Notes under the pieces: generated by a model
What the model was told of the DNA's origin: nothing
The model's database searches: none
What the model saw: only the letters and a program-made list of their open reading frames with translations
Shown here: in pieces, positions 33,070 through 42,358 of the stretch
Position numbering within the stretch: position 1 is the stretch's first letter
How the letters are laid out: each line of letters opens with the position of its first letter
Position numbers and translations under genes: made by a program
Source: JABMQB01 sp963678235
Lineage (GTDB): Bacteria; Bacteroidota; Bacteroidia; Bacteroidales; Prolixibacteraceae
DNA: 64,000 nt
Assembly: GCA_963678235.1 (NCBI GenBank)
Contig: OY782766.1
Coordinates: 2,294,001 to 2,358,000 of the forward strand
Direction of reading: 5' to 3'

Positions 33070-35190
33070 TTATTTTCCTGTCATCAAACTTATGGCAAAT
33101 CCACCTCCTTCCTTCATCCGAATTTCCTTCACTGTATCCTTTGTGACTTCAACCTTTTCTATTTCTATTGCAGTAGGGTTGGTCTTAAAATGGCTATCAT
33201 TTTTATCCCGATAAATAGTCGCCAAATAGGTTGTGCCGCTATCCAAAAAATCAAAACTAATGGTATAACTTCTTTGATTTTCGTCGGTTATTCCACCTAC
33301 AAACCAATTTCCCGTTCCTTTTTCCTCTCTGGCAATAACCACATAATCACCAACTTCTCCGCCCAAAACTTTAGTTTGTTCCCAGTCTACCCCCACATCT
33401 CGTATAAACTGGAAGGCAGGTTTATTTACATAGTTTTCGGGTAAATCGCAAGCCATTTGAATTGGGCTGTAAATGACCACATAAAGCGCAAGCTGTTGGG
33501 CTAAAGTAGTATTGATTTGATTGTTTTCTTTCGTTGGAAGGCTTATATCAAAAACACCAGGTGTAAAGTCAATAGGACCTGCAAGCATTCTTGTAAAAGC
33601 CACAATAGGCAGATGTTCAGGAGGGTTTCCACCATCATTTGCCCAAGCATTGAATTCTTGTCCCCTCAAGCCTTCACGGGCGATGGTATTTGGAAAAGTT
33701 CTTCTCAAACCTGTTGCTTTTATGGGTTCATGCGCATTCACCGCAATTTGGTAGTTCGCAGCCACTTCCACGGCTTTTTGATAATGGTTTACCATCCATT
33801 GACCATGGTGATATTCTCCTTTAGGGATTATTTTTCCAACATATCCTGACTTGACAGAATGAATCCCTAATTTATTCATCAGTTGGTATGCCGTATCCAT
33901 TTGTTGTTCGTAGGTTCGTGGAGCGCCAGAAGTCTCATGGTGCATAATGATTCTTACACCTTTCTCCTTACCATATTTTACCACCTCATCAATATCGTAA
34001 TCAGGATAAGGTGTTACAAAGTCAAAGATTCCCTCTCTGTCATCAAAGCCGGTCCACCTTTCCCAGCCTGTATTCCATCCTTCAACTAATAATCCCTTGA
34101 TTCCATTCTCTGAGGCGAAATCGATATAGCGTTTTGTGTTCTCTGTAGTGGCACTATGCTTCCCGTGTGCATTACCTGTGTCAATCCATTTCCCGGTTTT
34201 ATCGTCCATAGTCATTCCGTAATCCCATGTACCTTTGTCAATATGCATCTCCCACCAAATACCCATGTATTTCATTGGTTCAAACCAACTGACGTCACCT
34301 ATTTTGTTGGGCTCATTTAGGTTCAAAATAAGCTTTGATTCAATCAGGTCAGCAGCCTTGTCTGCTATTTGTATAGTTCGCCAGGGTGTTTTAAATGGCA
34401 AGGCTCTTTTTACTTTATATCCTAAACGATCGGAGCCTACAAGCTGACTTGTCATTTTCAAGCCTGAGGTGTCAACTTTTAAGGTCATGCTGGCATAATC
34501 CAGTAGGGCTGCTTCGTGTATGCTAAGATGAAGCCCATCTTTAGTTCGTAGTGTAACAGGAGTGTGAATTGCATTGTCTTTAATGGATGTATAACTTATA
34601 CTGTGAATTTTTCCACGCTCAATAGCATCTATTTCTGAAATTAAAGAAGTGTTGTAGAGATGTTCATAGCTATCCCAATCAGCGGGTATCCACCAGACAG
34701 TATGATCACCTGCGAACTGAAATTCGGTATTTTCATCCATTATAATCAGGCTGTCCACCCCTTCTTGCGATAAAAATTCATGTCGAAAACCAATTCCGTC
34801 ATCAAAGGCCCGAAAATAGATATTAAGCCTGCGATTAGGACTTTTTGTTTCTTTTAATTCAACAACCAACTCATTATAGTTATTAATTACAGTTCGCTGT
34901 TCCCCCCAAGGCATTTCCCATGTTTCATTGAATGAGGAAGTGCCGGATCTCAATATTTTAAAGCCATTATTTAAAGCAGCCTGGTCCTTAAAATTAAAAC
35001 TGATGTAAGAGGTGTCAATTACTGTAGTACCGTTGTGAGAAACCAGGTAATAAGGTTGCCCTTCCTTTGAAAGGTTAAACGCAATAGAATTACTACAATT
35101 AGGCGATTGAATAACAAATTCATGCCTTTTATCCTGGCAGCCTGCCAGGAATATAAGAAGTACTGATAGTATTGCTAAATTGTTTCTCAT
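33070..35190 (-). CDS. GH97 alpha-glucosidase (SusB-like) lipoprotein
   Basis: A 706-residue lipoprotein (LIFLAGC, Cys18). It has the three-part GH97 layout: N-terminal beta-sandwich, (beta/alpha)8 barrel from about residue 270, and a C-terminal beta domain ending GGGFAISLM. The barrel contains MHHETSGAPRTYEQQMD, VKSGYVGKIIP, AVNAHEPIKATGLRRTFPN and ALYVVIYSPIQMACDLPE. These glutamates (HHET, AHEP) are the hallmarks of the inverting alpha-glucosidase branch, as in B. thetaiotaomicron SusB, and not the retaining alpha-galactosidase branch. It would cleave alpha-linked oligosaccharides in the periplasm. No SusC/SusD pair is nearby. Confidence 0.93.
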   Translation of the reverse strand: MRNNLAILSVLLIFLAGCQDKRHEFVIQSPNCSNSIAFNLSKEGQPYYLVSHNGTTVIDTSYISFNFKDQAALNNGFKILRSGTSSFNETWEMPWGEQRTVINNYNELVVELKETKSPNRRLNIYFRAFDDGIGFRHEFLSQEGVDSLIIMDENTEFQFAGDHTVWWIPADWDSYEHLYNTSLISEIDAIERGKIHSISYTSIKDNAIHTPVTLRTKDGLHLSIHEAALLDYASMTLKVDTSGLKMTSQLVGSDRLGYKVKRALPFKTPWRTIQIADKAADLIESKLILNLNEPNKIGDVSWFEPMKYMGIWWEMHIDKGTWDYGMTMDDKTGKWIDTGNAHGKHSATTENTKRYIDFASENGIKGLLVEGWNTGWERWTGFDDREGIFDFVTPYPDYDIDEVVKYGKEKGVRIIMHHETSGAPRTYEQQMDTAYQLMNKLGIHSVKSGYVGKIIPKGEYHHGQWMVNHYQKAVEVAANYQIAVNAHEPIKATGLRRTFPNTIAREGLRGQEFNAWANDGGNPPEHLPIVAFTRMLAGPIDFTPGVFDISLPTKENNQINTTLAQQLALYVVIYSPIQMACDLPENYVNKPAFQFIRDVGVDWEQTKVLGGEVGDYVVIAREEKGTGNWFVGGITDENQRSYTISFDFLDSGTTYLATIYRDKNDSHFKTNPTAIEIEKVEVTKDTVKEIRMKEGGGFAISLMTGK

Positions 35191-35219
35191 TGTTCAAGTT
35201 TTTAGTTTTATTCTAAAAT

Positions 35220-35345
35220 AGTCTGACTGTAAATATAAGAATAATAGTCGATTGCGTAGCAGTTTCCTGTCAAGACACAAGAAAGTTTAAGCGGGCTACA
35301 ACCCTTGAATTTACTACTGTCCCGGCTATTATTTTTATACATCCT
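35220..35345 (-). repeat. attC-like hairpin element, copy C6 (degenerate ends)
   Basis: TATAAGAATAATAGTCG on the left and CGGCTATTATTTTTATA on the right pair at 15 of 17 positions. The left end reads TAGTCTG-ACTG-TAAATATAAG: TAGTCTG resembles the CAGTCTG ends of the IS1182 and mini-element, and ACTG stands where other copies have ACGG. It lies between the DUF2938 remnant and the GH97 start. Confidence 0.6.
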
Positions 35346-35380
35346 AAGAGTAATTGTAATAGTATTGGCCACTATATTTC

Positions 35381-35869
35381 TCATATAAAGAACCGATGAA
35401 TGAAGATTATCCATAAATATAATCCCAAACCAAACATTGTATGATTAACAAGATTGGTTCTAATTATGAGCGGCCTTTTTTGTGATTTAGATGCCATAAA
35501 ACCAAGGCCTATACCTGGAAGTAACCAAAACCACGGAAAAATAATTGTTGCAATTCCATATATTAGAACTATCCATGTTCTATCCCTAATTGTTGGCACA
35601 ATTGATTCTACGAAAAGATATACTCCTGCTAAAATTACTCCGATTAAATAGTGGGATATCAAACATCATAATTTTTCATTTTTTAATGCAGGAGTTTGGT
35701 TAATGTCCTTGTGTATGAACTTACCTTTGAAAATATAAAGAAACCATCGTCCAATGGCTTCAGGTTCAATGAATGAATATATAAGTTTCTTTTTGGTAAG
35801 AAAACCCGCAATTATATCCATAATTAAAGCTGCAAAGACACCCATTAAAACCGATTCTAGAATAATCAT
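35381..35869 (-). pseudogene. DUF2938 membrane protein gene interrupted by one in-frame TGA
   Basis: Translation from ATG at 35869 gives MIILESVLMGVFAALIMDII then AGFLTKKK..EAIGRWFLYIFKGKFIH..TPALKNEKL and a TGA at 35666-35668; the same frame continues with CLISHYLIGVILAGVYL..FPWFWLLPGIGLGFMASKSQKRP..HTMFGLGLYLW to 35381. Together they are a full-length DUF2938 protein of about 161 residues, with the stop where the family usually has tryptophan or similar (..E..xGw..HY..G). The downstream part would otherwise need a TTG start. One nonsense mutation, so a young pseudogene, or a read-through case. Confidence 0.75.
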
Positions 35870-35982
35870 TGTCCTGAGATTTTAGTTATTGCAAACAGTG
35901 TGTACAAGAACAATAGCCAGTTGCGGCTACTTCCCTTCCATTACTTGTAGCAAATTAACAACTGGTATTTCTGTAGTTATTT

Positions 35983-36702
35983 TTACTTATACAAAAGTAA
36001 GAAGCATGAAATAAAAGTAAGTAGAATATTTATTGTTTTAAAACTCTTTATTGGTAATATGGAGTTAAGGTGTTTTCCAATAATAGTACCCGCTAATAAT
36101 ATAGGGGTAAATAACAATGAGTGTTTTAATACCTGATTCGAGAGCAGTCCTATTTGGTAATATCCAATAATTGCAATTGTTGCAGTAACAATGCTAAACC
36201 ATGCAAATATCTCCCGAAACTTTTTATTATCAACTTTTGCCTTGTTCAGAAAGAGGGCTAATGGTGGCCCGCTAATTGAAATTGTACCTGTTATAAGCCC
36301 AATAATACTTCCAACTAGTGGATAGGCGTATATTGGTATTGCTACGCTTTCTTTTTTCCTTTTTATTAAAGACAGAATAGTAAGAACAATAAAGAATATT
36401 CCTGAAAAATGAATTAACCAATCCGCGTTAATGTATTTTAAAATAACAACTCCTAAAATTGTAAACAAGCCTCCTGAGATTATTAATTGTTTTGATGGTT
36501 TGTCGATTAGTTTCTTTTCTTTCTTCTGTAAGATAATGAACAAAGAAGCAAATAAATTACAGATCATTAAGACCGGGATTATCTCTTTGGGTTCATACCA
36601 GGTTAAAAGAACTGGCAAAGACAATAGTGCGAAACCAAATCCTGTTATTCCTTTAATTAAGCTGGAAACAACAATTGTTAGTATGATATAAATGTTTGGC
36701 AT
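35983..36702 (-). CDS. TauE/SafE-family membrane transporter
   Basis: A 239-residue protein with about eight transmembrane helices and the TauE/SafE layout of two similar halves: SSLIKGITGFGFALLSLPVLL near the N-terminus and GLITGTISISGPPLALFLNKA in the middle. Members export sulfite, sulfoacetate or related anions, or take up other organic anions. It lies 3 bp from the YeiH-like gene, also an anion-transport protein, and a LysR regulator follows; a sulfite or sulfonate-export module is the natural reading. Confidence 0.88.
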   Translation of the reverse strand: MPNIYIILTIVVSSLIKGITGFGFALLSLPVLLTWYEPKEIIPVLMICNLFASLFIILQKKEKKLIDKPSKQLIISGGLFTILGVVILKYINADWLIHFSGIFFIVLTILSLIKRKKESVAIPIYAYPLVGSIIGLITGTISISGPPLALFLNKAKVDNKKFREIFAWFSIVTATIAIIGYYQIGLLSNQVLKHSLLFTPILLAGTIIGKHLNSILPIKSFKTINILLTFISCFLLLYK

Positions 36703-36705
36703 AAT

Positions 36706-37665
36706 TTATCGGGTTAAAATATATAATGAACCAACTGAGATAATTGCCCATAAAATAAGCCCAAGGGCAAAACTTTTTATACCAGCCTGCTTAATTTGAT
36801 TCATTGAGATGTTTGCCCCAATCAGGAACAGGGCGACAACCATTCCGCGTTTGCCTAACCAGCTAAAATGAGCATAGCTTGCCTGAAAATTTGGAAATAG
36901 ATTGGCAAATACAATGGCAAGTGCGAAAAGTAAAATGAACCATGGAAATTTTATTGATTTTTTCCCTTCGTTTTTATGCAAAAATGCGATGACCAATGAA
37001 AGTGGAATAATCCACAAAGCACGAATTAGCTTTACTGTTGTTGCAACCTGCAATGCTTTTTCTCCATAACTCGCCCCGGCACCAACAACCGAACTGGTGT
37101 CGTGTATGGCAATGGCAGCCCAGTTTCCAAATACTTCCTGGCTTAGTCCTAATTTATGGCCAACAAGCGGGAACAAAAATAAAGCAATGGCATTTAGCAC
37201 AAAAACTACCACAAGAGCAAACGAATTTTGATAGTTTTTGCTGTTTAAGACAGGGGCAATTGCAGCAATGGCACTACCCCCACAAATAGCCGTACCTGTT
37301 GCTATCAAAAGTGATATATTTTTTTCAACTTTTAAAAGCTTGCCCAATAGGATGCCACAAACCATTACACAACCAACAGAAATTACGGTTTCAAAAAAAC
37401 CATTTATTGACGCTGTAAGCACATCGGTAAGGTTCATCCCAAATCCCAATAATACAATGGATAGCTGTAATATATTCGATGTATATTTATGAATATTTTT
37501 AAGCTTTAGCCCTACAAAAGAAAAAAATAAGCCCATAAACAAAGCTATTGCCGGGGATACAAATGGAAGAAAACAGAAAGAGATAACTACCAGATGAAGC
37601 CAGTTAAGGTTCTCTGGCTTTATGGTGTCATTTGCAATGCTTTTAATTGTTATAAATCCTTTCAT
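36706..37665 (-). CDS. YeiH/PSE-family putative sulfate exporter
   Basis: A 319-residue, roughly ten-helix protein of the UPF0324 (YeiH, PSE) family. Signatures include LSIVLLGFGMNLTDVL, LLIATGTAICGGSAIAAIAPVL and AIAIHDTSSVVGAGASYGEKAL. In other bacteria yeiH sits beside a LysR gene (yeiE), as here. The substrate is assigned by family only. Probably co-transcribed with the TauE-like gene, with a gap of 3 bp. Confidence 0.88.
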   Translation of the reverse strand: MKGFITIKSIANDTIKPENLNWLHLVVISFCFLPFVSPAIALFMGLFFSFVGLKLKNIHKYTSNILQLSIVLLGFGMNLTDVLTASINGFFETVISVGCVMVCGILLGKLLKVEKNISLLIATGTAICGGSAIAAIAPVLNSKNYQNSFALVVVFVLNAIALFLFPLVGHKLGLSQEVFGNWAAIAIHDTSSVVGAGASYGEKALQVATTVKLIRALWIIPLSLVIAFLHKNEGKKSIKFPWFILLFALAIVFANLFPNFQASYAHFSWLGKRGMVVALFLIGANISMNQIKQAGIKSFALGLILWAIISVGSLYILTR

Positions 37666-37731
37666 ACTTTTTTTTATAAAAGTACTACTGGGATATAATT
37701 AAATCAAATACTTATTTATTATACGATATAA

Positions 37732-38619
37732 TTAGAAATTATAACTAAATAAGAAGTTTTCAAACAATTCAACCTGGCTGCTTTTATGGCCAACTTTATA
37801 TGCTATGCGAAATTTGCGGGGAATACTAAAGCCTGTCACCTTAATTTCTACCAGGTTTTTAGAATAGAGTTCATTTATTACGGCTTGTTTTGAGACAATA
37901 GCCAAACCATCAAAATCGAGAAGGAAATTTTTTATGGCCTCGGTACTTCCTAAGTGGATTGACACGTTGAGATTTTCGAAATTTAAGTTCTGTTTAAAAA
38001 ATGCTTCTTTAATTACTTCCAATGTACCGGAGCCCTTTTCCCTTAATACAATTGGGATTTGAAACAAATCGTCTTTATTAATATTTTTCCGTTTTGAGTA
38101 CACACATTTTTTACCACTTACAACAATAAGTTCGTCATCAAGGAAATTTTTATATCTGATACCCAATTGTGAAGCGTGGTTTTCTACCAATGCCATATCA
38201 ATTTTGTTATCTAGTAAAAGTTGCTCCATTTCAAATGAATTACCATTCATTAGGAGAATATTAACATCTGGATAGCGTTTATGGAATGAGGCTATTGTTT
38301 TGGGAATTAAATACTGCGAAATTGTTGAGCTGGCACCAATTATAAAATCTCCTGAAACGTTATTGCTTAACTGACCTATTTCAAAATCAAGTTCCCTGTA
38401 GTGTTGTTCAATTTCTTTGAATTTATTATATACAATTTTCCCCTTATGGGTAAGGTAAATCTTGTTTCCTTTACGCTCGAATAAATTAGAATTAAACCGA
38501 GTTTCCAATTCTTTTATATGATTTGTTACCGCTGGTTGACTAATATGTAAATCTTTAGCTGCTTTCGAAAAGCTAAGATTTTCTGCAACGGCAATAAATA
38601 CAATATCTCTATAATCCAT
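37732..38619 (-). CDS. LysR-family regulator (YeiE-like position)
   Basis: A 295-residue LysR protein. The N-terminal HTH is FIAVAENLSFSKAAKDLHISQPAVTNHIKELETRF, followed by a substrate-binding domain (DFIIGASSTISQYLIPKTIA, LREKGSGTLEVI). It is on the same strand as the two transporter genes and 66 bp upstream of yeiH-like, so it could be part of the operon or activate it, with an anion as the likely inducer. Confidence 0.9.
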   Translation of the reverse strand: MDYRDIVFIAVAENLSFSKAAKDLHISQPAVTNHIKELETRFNSNLFERKGNKIYLTHKGKIVYNKFKEIEQHYRELDFEIGQLSNNVSGDFIIGASSTISQYLIPKTIASFHKRYPDVNILLMNGNSFEMEQLLLDNKIDMALVENHASQLGIRYKNFLDDELIVVSGKKCVYSKRKNINKDDLFQIPIVLREKGSGTLEVIKEAFFKQNLNFENLNVSIHLGSTEAIKNFLLDFDGLAIVSKQAVINELYSKNLVEIKVTGFSIPRKFRIAYKVGHKSSQVELFENFLFSYNF

Positions 38620-38711
38620 CTTTTAGGTTATTTGTACCTGTCTTTGTGCTGGTTGCTAACGACAAACCACGAACCCCGGCATGCCTTATACCAAATGTAG
38701 TGCTCAGTTAA

Positions 38712-40508
38712 TTATTCAACTAATACTTTTTTAGCTTTCGGATATTTAACCGAATATTTAATTATCAGTTCTTTGTTTTCATTTGGTTTTAAAGAAATTT
38801 TCCATTCAACCTTCCCAGTATCTGCATCTAATTTCCCCCCGGAAATCTCTAACGTTTCTACTTGTATATCTTTTGTTGTCGAGATTGGAATTTGGTCATA
38901 AATTAATGTGGAAATCGGATAGGGTTTATTATTTCTTAGCGTAATTTTATATGCAACTGTTTCTTTACGATTAGCTCCAATAAATTGATTTTCTGAATAT
39001 TCCGTCAGTTTTTCACGTTTAATACTAATATTATTATCTATTCCAAATGAAAAGTCTAAAGTATCCTTAAACTGCTCTGTATTAATATTCGATTTGCCAA
39101 CATATGAGTTTTCAAGATATACATTTACTTCTCCATCTATCAACTCAGCCTTATACCAGTCACCAATTTTCCCAATCAGAAATACATTTTCAGCCAGTTT
39201 GGGTATAGATTGATACTCGAAGTCAGCATTCAGATCTGATTCTCTAAAACTCACAGTGGTTGTTTTGTTGTTTGAAATGATTGTTTGTGAAGCCTCAACT
39301 AAATACTCATTAGAAGTTTCTCTTTTTGAAGTAATTGTTAATGGAATAGAAGATTTTCCCATGCCAGATTTTGTTGTAACCAATACAACTCCGTTTGCTC
39401 CCTGAGAACCATAAATTGCAGATGCAGATGCGTCTTTTAACACCTCTATGTTTTGAATATCATTAGGATTTAGGGTAGATATATCATTTTGAAGAATTCC
39501 ATCAACAACATATAAAGGATTTGAATCGCTATTGATTGAACTTATTCCCCTAATCCTTATTTCAGAATCGACTCGAGGAACATCTGATCTTTCGGAGATT
39601 TGTAATCCCGCTACCCTCCCTTGCAGAGCATTAGCTATTTCAGGGTAAAAAAACTGTAGATAAAACGGAGATAATAAAGGCATTTTGGCTGAAATGTTTG
39701 TTTTAGCAGTTGAAAGTATAAGGTTTACATCATTCCAATTAATGCCCGTATTTTGTCTAACATTTGCTTTGTAAGTAATATTTAATGGATTATTTATCCC
39801 TAAGAATCTAATATCATATGAAGGATACCAAGCTGCATTATCAACTAAATAATTAAATGAGATTTTTGAATCTTTTGTTTGCTTTGATTCAATTGTAACT
39901 AATATCGTTCCTGATGGTAGGTCTGATTTATTATTTAATGAAATCAATTGCTTGTTTAATTTATCCGACTCTTTTTTAAATTCAATAATTTTTCTTTGAC
40001 GTTTTAGCAAACCAAGGTTTAAGGTTTCGATGTTTTCTCCATATATAGCATTTAAAGATTTGAAAGTCTCAGGATTTATACTTTGTTCTTTTCCAGCTAT
40101 ATCTTTGTTGGAATATAAAAAATCTAATTTATCCTTGATGATCTTTATCCAAGCTTCTTCGTCCTCAATTTTTAGTTGCAATTCTTCTATATTATTTTTA
40201 AGTATCTCAATGTCTTTGCTTTTATTCAATTCATTCAAATAATCATTTTGGTGTTGAACAGTCAAGATTGTATATGAACCATCACCATCAACTCGGATAC
40301 TTTCCTTTTTTACATACGGCGATAATCCAACCAATTTTAGAATTAATTGACCTTGTTGTAAAGGGAAAAATGCTTCTCTTTCAATCTGAGCTCCTTTTGT
40401 AAAAACAGTTACTTTCTTAATCTCAGAGGTAATTTCTTTTTCAGCTTGTCCGAATGAAAAAATATATAGGCAAATAGCCAATCCTATCAATGTGAATTTT
40501 TTATTCAT
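38712..40508 (-). CDS. DUF4139 exported protein with a nested TonB-plug domain
   Basis: A 598-residue exported protein. The N-terminus is DUF4140-like (KKVTVFTKGAQIEREAFFPL) with a helical region (about 95-195), and the second part is DUF4139 (FNYLVDNAAWYPSYDIRF, INWNDVNLILSTAKT). At residues 294-382 there is a foreign-looking domain, ALQGRVAGLQISERSDVPRV followed by IRIRGISSIN..NPLYVVDGI..IEVLKDASASAIYGSQGANG, which is a SusC-type TonB-receptor plug. DUF4139 then resumes. The plug interrupts DUF4139 between its strands. Function unknown; a partner of an outer-membrane receptor is one option. Confidence 0.85.
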   Translation of the reverse strand: MNKKFTLIGLAICLYIFSFGQAEKEITSEIKKVTVFTKGAQIEREAFFPLQQGQLILKLVGLSPYVKKESIRVDGDGSYTILTVQHQNDYLNELNKSKDIEILKNNIEELQLKIEDEEAWIKIIKDKLDFLYSNKDIAGKEQSINPETFKSLNAIYGENIETLNLGLLKRQRKIIEFKKESDKLNKQLISLNNKSDLPSGTILVTIESKQTKDSKISFNYLVDNAAWYPSYDIRFLGINNPLNITYKANVRQNTGINWNDVNLILSTAKTNISAKMPLLSPFYLQFFYPEIANALQGRVAGLQISERSDVPRVDSEIRIRGISSINSDSNPLYVVDGILQNDISTLNPNDIQNIEVLKDASASAIYGSQGANGVVLVTTKSGMGKSSIPLTITSKRETSNEYLVEASQTIISNNKTTTVSFRESDLNADFEYQSIPKLAENVFLIGKIGDWYKAELIDGEVNVYLENSYVGKSNINTEQFKDTLDFSFGIDNNISIKREKLTEYSENQFIGANRKETVAYKITLRNNKPYPISTLIYDQIPISTTKDIQVETLEISGGKLDADTGKVEWKISLKPNENKELIIKYSVKYPKAKKVLVE

Positions 40509-40567
40509 AGTTTCAATTTTATCAACAATTCAATTTTGCACTACCCATAAAAGTGTGTCTTTAATTA

Positions 40568-40790
40568 TGCACAACGTATGTTTAAACAAACTTAAAAATT
40601 TCCAACCACCAAACTATCTTCCAATTTACCAAAAATATAAATAATCATAGTTTGCTCATGAAAATTCTTGCAGGAAATCCGGGGGTTGCGTGGTGTGCGT
40701 TGCCGGGTTTCGTAGCACTTGCAAAATACAAATAACCCTTTCGAAAAACAACATGGCTATCTACTTTATAAAGATTTCAAACAAAAGCAG
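40568..40790 (-). repeat. Dispersed element, family B, copy B4
   Basis: Nearly identical over about 190 bp to copy B5 at 45883, including the usually variable spacer; the few differences include GCGTGGTGTG here against GCATTGTGTG. It overlaps the stop of the YhfC-like gene. Direct orientation with B5. Confidence 0.85.
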
Positions 40791-41302
40791 TGAACAACAC
40801 AATTAGATATTAGGGAACGGATTGCAAATCCGCTCCAGCGGGGGCTTGGTTCAAGAGTTTTATCCATTCCCATTTGTTTCATAATCGCTTTTGCTTCTTC
40901 TGCTTTAGAATCCTTTTTTTGATCAAGGACACCCAATCCAACAATTTGTAATAAGCCATAAAAAACTTCAATCATTACCCAACCAATTCCCACAGAATAG
41001 GCGTTTGATGAGCTAAGCCCAATTATTGAAAGCAGAATCAATCTTACAATTTCTTCTGCTGGACCAGATATTCCGATTGTTAGTTTGTTAGAAGTCTTTA
41101 TGTCAATGTTTCTTTTCTTAAAAAAAAGAATTATGGGAATTCGTAAAAGTAAAGCCAGCCACCAACCTAATACGCCAAGTAATACAAAATTAAAAACAAT
41201 CTCAATTTTTAGAATATGAGCAAGAAAAATAAATGGAACTGGAGCCAATAAATATAATGGAGTAGATAATAGTATATTTCTAAAAAAGAGAGTAGTTTTC
41301 AT
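40766..41302 (-). CDS. YhfC-like intramembrane protein, C-terminal part replaced by repeat sequence
   Basis: A 178-residue protein with about four transmembrane helices and the YhfC family pattern GISGPAEEIVRLILLSIIG followed by GWVMIEVFYGLLQIVGLG. The family is a CPBP-like putative intramembrane protease and is usually about 240-260 residues, so the last helices seem to be missing. The last ~24 residues (from about EPSPRWSGFAIRSL to the stop) are coded by the GGATTGCAAATCCGCTCCAGC repeat and the edge of element B4. The gene is therefore probably truncated by the element. Last of a four- or five-gene operon. Confidence 0.6.
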   Translation of the reverse strand: MKTTLFFRNILLSTPLYLLAPVPFIFLAHILKIEIVFNFVLLGVLGWWLALLLRIPIILFFKKRNIDIKTSNKLTIGISGPAEEIVRLILLSIIGLSSSNAYSVGIGWVMIEVFYGLLQIVGLGVLDQKKDSKAEEAKAIMKQMGMDKTLEPSPRWSGFAIRSLISNCVVHCFCLKSL

Positions 41303-41320
41303 TCCTTTGCCAGCTCAGGT

Positions 41321-42316
41321 TTACTTTCTATATTTATTAACATCAAGATTCATAATGTAAAAATTTAATGAGCCGTTATTACTTGATGAAATACTGGAAA
41401 TAAATTCTTTATAGCTTTTTGCAGCATTTTTCTTGGTCTCTTTTGTTATTCTTCCAGAAGTAAAAATTAAATAGTTCCCGTCTGGCGTAACATATGGGCT
41501 ACCATCAATCTGATCACTGTTTACTTCTTCTCCCATATTAACGGGATTGGACCAATCAGTTTGGTTCTCTTTAAAACTAATATATAAGTCACTATTACCG
41601 TAACCATCTGGTTCGTCAACCCTTACGAAAATAATAAACGATTCATCCCTTGCCACAAATGCATCTGCCTCATTTTTTTCGGAATTAATATTACCAGGTA
41701 GTTTCACTGGCTCTTGATATTTTCCATTCTGAAACCTGGAAAAGTAAATATCTGAATTGCCCTCTTTATCAGAATTAAAATATATTGTTTTGTTATCTGT
41801 CATAACAGGGTAAAATTCATTCCCTGATGAGGCTATTGGCAAGCCCAGGGGGTGGGGTTCTTGCCACAGTCCATCTATTAATTCAGAGGTCCAGATATTA
41901 AAGTTAAAGCCCTCAGGTTTTCCTTCATAATCTTTGAAAGTAGAAAACAACATTAAATCTCCATCAGGTGAAATTTGAACATCCGCTGTCGGAATATCTG
42001 ATGATACAAATGGAGCAAACTCAGGCTCACCAAATCTTCCATTTTCAAATGTTTGAAAGGCAATTCCTGTAATACCTAATTTTTGTGATGTAGCAGTATA
42101 ATATATTGTTTTTCCGTCAGGGCTAAAACTTGTATTGAATTTGTCTATGTATGTGGATACAACTTCAGGATGAAACTTTATAGGTCTATGAACAAGAGAA
42201 TCAATTTTATAAGGATGACTTATAGTCTCTAACTTTTGTTCTTTATTTTTATCTACTTTGTTTATGCAAGATGAGAAAAGTACTATACATATAAGTGAAA
42301 TTACTATATTATTCAT
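41321..42316 (-). CDS. TolB-like PD40 beta-propeller lipoprotein
   Basis: Start taken as the ATG at 42316 (MNNIVISLICIVLFSSC), which gives a good lipoprotein signal; the longer frame adds 11 unlikely residues. About 331 residues with WD40-like PD40 blades: FNTSFSPDGKTIYYTAT, VQISPDGDLMLFST, YPVMTDNKTIYFNSDKEGN and SPYVTPDGNYLIFTSG. It is expected in the periplasm or outer membrane as a binding scaffold. It follows the alpha/beta hydrolase gene by about 42 bp in the operon. The 46213-47334 protein is a diverged relative. Confidence 0.82.
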   Translation of the reverse strand: MNNIVISLICIVLFSSCINKVDKNKEQKLETISHPYKIDSLVHRPIKFHPEVVSTYIDKFNTSFSPDGKTIYYTATSQKLGITGIAFQTFENGRFGEPEFAPFVSSDIPTADVQISPDGDLMLFSTFKDYEGKPEGFNFNIWTSELIDGLWQEPHPLGLPIASSGNEFYPVMTDNKTIYFNSDKEGNSDIYFSRFQNGKYQEPVKLPGNINSEKNEADAFVARDESFIIFVRVDEPDGYGNSDLYISFKENQTDWSNPVNMGEEVNSDQIDGSPYVTPDGNYLIFTSGRITKETKKNAAKSYKEFISSISSSNNGSLNFYIMNLDVNKYRK

Positions 42317-42358
42317 AATCGTTCTATGTTTTATAAAATTTGTAGCCACACGTTTTCA

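Noticed and set aside
35208..35414. 68-codon minus-strand frame after the GH97 gene
   Set aside because: It lies inside hairpin element C6 and overlaps the DUF2938 remnant; no protein-like pattern.
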